A stretch of DNA of 64,000 nucleotides, from positions 62,001 through 126,000 of the forward strand of contig NZ_LR134331.1 in NCBI RefSeq assembly GCF_900636965.1, read 5' to 3'. The translations under genes were made by a program, and so were the position numbers. Position 1 is the stretch's first letter; each line of letters opens with the position of its first letter. A model generated the notes under the pieces. The model was not told the origin of the DNA. It worked only from the letters and a program-made list of their open reading frames with translations, and made no database searches. Shown here piece after piece: positions 60,648 through 64,000 of the stretch. The stretch comes from Lacticaseibacillus rhamnosus. Lineage in GTDB: Bacteria > Bacillota > Bacilli > Lactobacillales > Lactobacillaceae.

Positions 60648-61655
60648 ATGGTGACATTACAAAAAGTTCATGGCTCTGAAAATAGTTTCTTTTTATTAGA
60701 TGAAACGCAATTGAAACAGCCATTGAGCACAAGCCAACTGGCAGCTTTTACCAAGCAGGTGACGAATCGCCAAACTGGCTGGTTAGGCGGAGCAGATGGC
60801 GTTTTGGCAATAACGGATGCGCCCGGGACTGCTGGGAAAATGACGGTGGTGAATACGGACGGCAGCCTGGCTAAATTGTGTGGCAATGGTTTACGGACAG
60901 TTGCCCGCTATCTAAGTGAAAAAACCGGTCAATCAGCATTCAAGGTGCACACGGATTTTGCCGACCTGGCCGTTGCAAAACAGTCGCCATTAGCTTCCGG
61001 TGTTCCGGCATATTCAGTTGAAATTTCGCCAGTCAGTTTTGCCGCTGCTGACTTGCCATTTGCCAATCTTGGCGTTGACCGCATCGTTGACACTGTCTTG
61101 CCGGCTATCCATCCTAGTTTGAAGTTTACCGCAGTGGCAGTACCCAACCCGCACTTAATTGCATTTGTGTCTAAAGAAGAACTGGTCAGTCCTGATCTGG
61201 AGCGAATTGGCAAAATGTTAAATGCCAAAAATCCGTATTTTCCGGAAGGGGTTAACGTAACGTTTGCCGAAATCTTAGGTAAGGACACCTTGTTTGCCCG
61301 GACTTATGAACGCGGCGTCGGGTTCACCAATGCATGTGGCACCGGGATGTCCGCAACGACCTTAGCGTTTATTCTGACTCATCCCCAGGAGGCGGCGTTT
61401 GAGTGCGTGAATACCGTGTATAATCCAGGCGGCATGGTGAAGACGATGGTTCATCATGACCATGGGCGTTACTGGATCGAACTCATCGGGAACGCAACCG
61501 TGACGGCGACAATCACCGTACCGGATGAAGCGCTTGAAAGTGGTAAACTGACACAAGCAACTTTCCAACCCACTGGCGAGCAGGCGGCTTATGAGCAGTT
61601 CATTGACTCATTGCCGCATCGAGATTTGGCAGACACATTAATAGAAGGAGCATAA
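60648..61655 (+). CDS. dapF: Diaminopimelate epimerase
   Basis: A 335-residue enzyme. [20 protein letters not shown] carries the first catalytic Cys and [15 protein letters not shown] the second. It interconverts LL- and meso-DAP. ATG 60648 is chosen; a GTG at 60642 that overlaps the lysC stop is the alternative, both near GGAGGTG. Confidence 0.95.
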   Translation: MVTLQKVHGSENSFFLLDETQLKQPLSTSQLAAFTKQVTNRQTGWLGGADGVLAITDAPGTAGKMTVVNTDGSLAKLCGNGLRTVARYLSEKTGQSAFKVHTDFADLAVAKQSPLASGVPAYSVEISPVSFAAADLPFANLGVDRIVDTVLPAIHPSLKFTAVAVPNPHLIAFVSKEELVSPDLERIGKMLNAKNPYFPEGVNVTFAEILGKDTLFARTYERGVGFTNACGTGMSATTLAFILTHPQEAAFECVNTVYNPGGMVKTMVHHDHGRYWIELIGNATVTATITVPDEALESGKLTQATFQPTGEQAAYEQFIDSLPHRDLADTLIEGA

Positions 61656-61662
61656 ATCAATC

Positions 61663-62721
61663 ATGAGTGGTTATCACGTAGCAGTTGTAGGGGCAACCGG
61701 CGCGGTCGGAACCCGGATGTTGAAGATGGTCGCAGAAAGCAAGCTGCCAATTGCGTCAGTCCTTGCCTTGGCCAGCAAACGGTCAGAAGGTAAGACGGTA
61801 CCTTTTCGTGACGGGACGTTAACAGTTCATGAAACAACTGATGATGCGTTCAAGGGGATTGATATTGCATTATTTTCAGCAGGCGGCTCGGTTTCCAAAC
61901 GTTTTGCCCCTGCAGCTGTTAAAGCCGGCGCCGTGGTCGTTGATAACACCAGCGCTTTTCGTATGGAACCCGATATTCCGCTGGTTGTCCCCGAAGTCAA
62001 TCCGGAAGCCCTGCGCACCCACCACGGCATCATCGCGAATCCGAACTGTTCGACGATTCAAATGGTGACCGCACTTGAGCCGATCCGCAAAGCATTCGGC
62101 TTGAAACAAGTCGTTGTTTCAACCTATCAGGCAGTTTCCGGCGCCGGACAGTCAGCCATGAATGAACTGTTTGATGAAACCCAGGCTGCTTTGGACGATA
62201 AACCCTTAGAGCCTAAAATTCTGCCAACTGCTAGCGACAAAAAGCACTATCCGATTGCTTTCAACGCCTTGCCTCAAATCGATGTCTTCGAACCAGACGG
62301 CTATAGTCATGAAGAGTGGAAAATGATTCACGAAACCAAAAAGATTATGGCGGGCGACATGAACAGTGATGCGATCAAAGTCACCGCCACTTGTGTTCGG
62401 ATTCCAGTACCAATTGCCCATTCCGAAGAAGTTTATTTTGAAATTGAAGACGCTAACGCCACCGCCGACGACATTCGCGCTGCATTAAACGATGCGCCTG
62501 GCGTTGTGGTGCAAGATGATCCAAGTCAACAGCTCTATCCGCAAGCTATGAATGCAGTCGGCAGCAAAGAGGTCTTCGTTGGCCGTATTCGCCCGGATGC
62601 TGAAAATTCTCGGTTCTTCCACATGTGGGATGTTTCCGACAACCTTCTTAAAGGAGCGGCATGGAACTCCATGCAAATTGCCGAAACGATGGATGCCATG
62701 GGGTTAATTCAACCGAAATAA
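61663..62721 (+). CDS. asd: Aspartate-semialdehyde dehydrogenase
   Basis: A 352-residue enzyme. [18 protein letters not shown] is the NADP loop, [10 protein letters not shown] has the catalytic Cys and the later His is in [17 protein letters not shown]. It reduces aspartyl phosphate to the semialdehyde used by DapA. AGAAGGAGC precedes the start. It ends the plus-strand operon. Confidence 0.96.
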   Translation: MSGYHVAVVGATGAVGTRMLKMVAESKLPIASVLALASKRSEGKTVPFRDGTLTVHETTDDAFKGIDIALFSAGGSVSKRFAPAAVKAGAVVVDNTSAFRMEPDIPLVVPEVNPEALRTHHGIIANPNCSTIQMVTALEPIRKAFGLKQVVVSTYQAVSGAGQSAMNELFDETQAALDDKPLEPKILPTASDKKHYPIAFNALPQIDVFEPDGYSHEEWKMIHETKKIMAGDMNSDAIKVTATCVRIPVPIAHSEEVYFEIEDANATADDIRAALNDAPGVVVQDDPSQQLYPQAMNAVGSKEVFVGRIRPDAENSRFFHMWDVSDNLLKGAAWNSMQIAETMDAMGLIQPK

Positions 62722-62738
62722 CGAATAAGTTTAATAAA

Positions 62739-62784
62739 GCCATTTGCGTAGTGCACGTCAAAACACTAGGCAAACGGCTTTTTG
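62739..62784 (+). terminator. Intrinsic terminator
   Basis: GCCATTTGC and TAGTG pair with CACTA and GCAAACGGC, followed by TTTTTGTTTT. It lies 18 nt past the asd stop. Confidence 0.8.
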
Positions 62785-62936
62785 TTTTGCAGCGGGGGGA
62801 CAACAGACGTAACATGCCAGCGTCCTCTGTAAATAACGCCTCTAATTCTTGCTAGAAGCTTAAGATGCTGCCAAATTGATTGACGGATTTCTTAAAATAA
62901 CTATACTGATGAAAAACGAGTATAGGAGCATGTTAC

Positions 62937-63314
62937 ATGAAAAAGCATCGTTTCGTCATCGCATTGATCGGCTTATCACTTTTCGCAGTCAGCAGCACTG
63001 TTGCCGTCGATATGACGCAAGCCAATATCGATCAGCAGGTTGTCCAATACACGTTGAATGGCAAGGGGCTAGTCATCTTCAACCAGGCGCGCACCTATCG
63101 AACGAAAAGCACCGCCGCAGTTTATAAAGGCTCCTTCGCGGCAGACGCACCGACAGCAAGCTTCAAAAAGGTCGGCAACCTGACCAATCATAAAGATTAT
63201 CGAGTAACGCGTAAGATAACAGCCAAGGCTAAGTTGAAAGGATCGGCCACGCAGACTTTTTACTATGTGTCCGGGCACGGTTGGGTGAAAGGCAGCGACT
63301 TGACGCGATCGTGA
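62937..63314 (+). CDS. Small secreted protein with GW-like end
   Basis: A 125-residue protein with a signal peptide (MKKHRFVIALIGLSLFAVSS, cleavage around residue 24) and a basic beta-rich mature part ending YYVSGHGWVKGSDL, which resembles the end of SH3b/GW-type cell-wall-binding modules. GGAGC precedes the ATG. It may bind the cell surface. The exact family is not recognised. Confidence 0.65.
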   Translation: MKKHRFVIALIGLSLFAVSSTVAVDMTQANIDQQVVQYTLNGKGLVIFNQARTYRTKSTAAVYKGSFAADAPTASFKKVGNLTNHKDYRVTRKITAKAKLKGSATQTFYYVSGHGWVKGSDLTRS

Positions 63315-63335
63315 ACTGTGTCTTCAAAATCAGGG

Positions 63336-63391
63336 AAATCCGTGTAGCAACGCAGCTAAGATTGCGTGAATCTGTACGGATTTTTCTTTTT
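63336..63391 (+). terminator. Intrinsic terminator
   Basis: AAATCCGT pairs with ACGGATTT, with an inner pair AACGCA/TGCGT, followed by TTTCTTTTT, just past the small secreted protein gene. Confidence 0.75.
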
Positions 63392-63482
63392 GACTAGAAT
63401 TGGTATATAAAAATTGTTGACCTGCCTGACTGTGAACGATACAATCAAACTCCGACTTTAAAAAATGAAGAGGTGATTTGAT

Positions 63483-63896
63483 ATGGTAAACGTTTACTTT
63501 GGCCCAATCCCGCAGAGACCAGACTCGGTGCTGGTGTTGCAGTTTTATCATGGCAGACTCATTTGGGTACATAATGTGAAACGGAAATGGGAGCTGACCG
63601 GTGGTAAATTGGAGCCAGGCGAGACGGTTATTCAGGCGGCGGTTCGTGAGTCTTACGAAGAATCCGGCGCAATCGTCGAACCCAGTGCGATTTCGTCGTT
63701 GGGCTACTATGTTTTGCCAACCGGCCATGTAACGGCAGTTGTACAAGCAGAGGTTTTACGTTTAGAGGCGATCCCGATGACTTCTGAAACCGATGATCGC
63801 CGTTTACTCTTTGCACCATTACCGGATGCGGAACAATCTTTTCATGATCATATTTATCGGCAAATTTTTCAGCACATTGGGTGGCCCCATGAGTAA
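63483..63896 (+). CDS. NUDIX hydrolase
   Basis: A 137-residue protein. The Nudix box GGKLEPGETVIQAAVRESYE followed by ESG (about residues 40-62) has the needed Glu residues in the REXXEE pattern. It hydrolyses a nucleoside diphosphate linked compound; the substrate is not predictable. GAGGTGATTTGAT precedes the start. The next gene overlaps its stop. Confidence 0.9.
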   Translation: MVNVYFGPIPQRPDSVLVLQFYHGRLIWVHNVKRKWELTGGKLEPGETVIQAAVRESYEESGAIVEPSAISSLGYYVLPTGHVTAVVQAEVLRLEAIPMTSETDDRRLLFAPLPDAEQSFHDHIYRQIFQHIGWPHE

Positions 63897-64000
63897 GCGG
63901 CGCGTGGGCTTGTTACTTAATCTTTTGTCAGTGGCTGTGATGGCAGTGACACCGGTGATGAACAAATGGTCGATGAACACCCTGTCGCCGCTAGCTGCAA
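63889..64000 (+). CDS. EamA/DMT-family transporter, N-terminal part
   Basis: The ATG at 63889 overlaps the Nudix gene end and opens a frame MSKRRVGLLLNLLSVAVMAV, then TPVMNKWSMNTLSPLAA, to the window edge. A basic start with a hydrophobic helix and NK.S...LSPL pattern is typical of EamA drug/metabolite transporters. Only the first 37 codons are visible, so the call is tentative. Confidence 0.5.
   Translation, partial: MSKRRVGLLLNLLSVAVMAVTPVMNKWSMNTLSPLAA

Noticed and set aside
1-64000. CRISPR arrays, tRNA and rRNA genes
   Set aside because: No direct-repeat/spacer pattern, tRNA cloverleaf or rRNA-like sequence was seen.

Overview
The window looks like chromosome of a Lacticaseibacillus (casei / paracasei / rhamnosus group). 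The evidence is moderate G+C, strong GGAGG-type ribosome binding sites, CcpA cre-like boxes, many PTS/MFS/ABC genes, an opuC osmolyte transporter, a Trp T-box, a lysine riboswitch, and LytTR-type direct repeats of the bacteriocin-regulon kind. This assignment comes from family knowledge and gene content, not a database search.

Layout. 1-6.7 kb: a divergent glycoside locus, with an MFS carrier and GH30 glycosidase on minus and a GntR regulator, PfkB sugar kinase and GH59 (galactocerebrosidase-family) enzyme on plus. None of the enzymes has a signal peptide, so the substrate is probably imported. 6.8-13.6 kb: accessory genes, including two small genes behind near-identical LytTR direct-repeat promoters, a PPOX-like protein, a DHA2 drug exporter, a membrane-anchored esterase, and its divergent TetR regulator split by an IS30-family element. 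13.7-25.4 kb (minus): MMPL exporter with its TetR, a TauE/amidohydrolase/DUF3100 operon, a small secreted protein, and the opuC betaine/carnitine/choline ABC transporter. 25.6-29.2 kb: a metal P-type ATPase without HMA domain, a separate HMA protein, a Dps-like protein and a Crp/Fnr regulator.

29.3-38.9 kb: two minus membrane genes, then a PTS - GH38 alpha-mannosidase - RpiR - GH1 - ROK kinase operon that looks built to import and dismantle a mannose-containing oligosaccharide, followed by two small overlapping ORFs. 39.1-44.1 kb (minus): trpDCFBA under a tryptophan T-box, with no trpE/trpG. 44.1-50.6 kb: DHA2 exporter with divergent TetR, a secreted protein, and an ABC-2 transporter beside a divergent Rgg regulator. 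51.7-53.1 kb: a scar-like segment flanked by two copies of the dapB 3' end, holding a broken antitoxin gene and an RmlC-like epimerase.

53.1-62.7 kb: the DAP/lysine pathway (acetylase branch) as two divergent operons, lysA-dapH-deacetylase-dapA-dapB (minus, lysine riboswitch) and lysC-dapF-asd (plus). 62.9-64 kb: a small secreted protein, a NUDIX hydrolase and the start of an EamA-type transporter.

Two signals stand out beyond ordinary gene content. First, two dispersed promoters carry matching 21-bp-period LytTR boxes with the same 32-nt distance to the -10 box, suggesting a quorum-sensing regulon reaching genes far from any bacteriocin cluster in view. Second, an approximately 118-bp intergenic hairpin repeat occurs at three loci, each time as a tandem pair, with compensatory and G-U substitutions suggesting a structure maintained as RNA of the plus strand.
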